Assembly: GCA_958439155.1 (NCBI GenBank)
Contig: CAUBUJ010000009.1
Span: 1-21,718, forward strand
Reading direction: 5' to 3'
Origin: an uncultured Veillonellaceae bacterium
GTDB taxonomy: Bacteria > Bacillota > Negativicutes > Veillonellales > Dialisteraceae
DNA: 21,718 nt
The position numbers and the translations under genes were made by a program. Shown piece by piece: positions 21,670 to 21,718 of this stretch (position 1 is the stretch's first letter; each line of letters starts with the position of its first letter). The notes beneath the pieces were generated by a model that had not been told where the DNA came from, did not search any database, and saw only the letters and a program-made list of their open reading frames with translations.

Positions 21670-21718
21670 TCTGCGTAAGACGGCAGGACCTGTATGTGTC
21701 CTGGGGCGACACGGTGGA
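21666..21718 (+). CDS. Start of an unidentified late gene (partial)
   Basis: ATG 21666 overlaps the previous stop (ATGA), and the frame is open to the window's end, encoding MICVRRQDLYVSWGDTV. GAGGAGACGGG just upstream can serve as ribosome binding site. Too little is present to name it. The position, directly after a tail-associated protein, suggests another fibre or baseplate accessory gene. Confidence 0.6.
   Translation, partial: MICVRRQDLYVSWGDTV

Noticed and set aside
1..21718. CRISPR arrays, tRNA or rRNA genes, insertion sequences
   Set aside because: No regularly spaced repeats, no cloverleaf-like segments and no transposase frames were seen on either strand.
1..21718. A headless tailocin or gene transfer agent instead of a phage
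   Set aside because: Terminase, portal, scaffold, capsid and a complete contractile tail are all intact, so a packaging phage is the simpler reading.

Overview
The window is 21.7 kb of the late (virion) region of a temperate, contractile-tailed bacteriophage, probably a prophage. It starts inside the terminase small subunit and ends just inside a gene downstream of the tail fibre. Strong AAGGAGG-type ribosome binding sites, ATGA/GTGA start-stop overlaps and a GC-rich background point to a Bacillota host. A moderately GC-rich lineage such as the Negativicutes would fit, but that is a guess: no host gene is in the window. No lysis, replication or repressor genes are seen.

Packaging and head (1-9.6 kb): TerS (partial), TerL, DUF1073-type portal, MuF/SPP1-gp7 minor head protein, a small unknown gene, DUF2213 protease-scaffold, cement/decoration protein, collagen-like head fibre, DUF2184 major capsid protein, and four head-to-tail connector or completion proteins. 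The MuF protein carries an AT-rich C-terminal extension with an HELGH zinc-protease motif and a downstream EFVAE motif, as in anthrax lethal factor-like peptidases. A 73-aa AT-rich ORF follows at once. This looks like a phage-borne MuF polymorphic toxin with its immunity gene. Two near-identical hairpin + T-run + RBS elements bracket the next small gene. The protease gene contains an internal AAGGAGG/ATG that would make the scaffold alone.

Tail (9.6-18.4 kb): DUF3383 sheath, DUF3277 tube, tail assembly chaperone with a likely -1 frameshift extension, short tape measure, then a compact baseplate: Dit-like protein, plug, hub, gp138-like spike, gp25-like wedge, baseplate J and DUF2612 protein. 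The order resembles the minimal baseplates of small contractile phages such as Pam3. Everything up to the fibre is on the + strand with almost no gaps and looks like one late operon.

Fibre variation region (18.4-20.9 kb): the fibre gene ends in a variable tip. Behind it lie two reserve tips: one on the + strand and, tail-to-tail with it, one hidden on the - strand. All three tips begin at the same CAG GGG codons inside a CCAGGGGG core (CCAGGGGGGATAT in the two reserves). The core is inverted for the - strand tip, so exchange there keeps the reading frame. A complete tyrosine recombinase on the - strand follows, inside the late region, with its own candidate promoter. I read this as a shufflon-like DNA-inversion system that switches the receptor-binding tip of the fibre. 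The late genes then resume on the + strand with a protein carrying two CBM5/12-like modules and the first codons of another gene.
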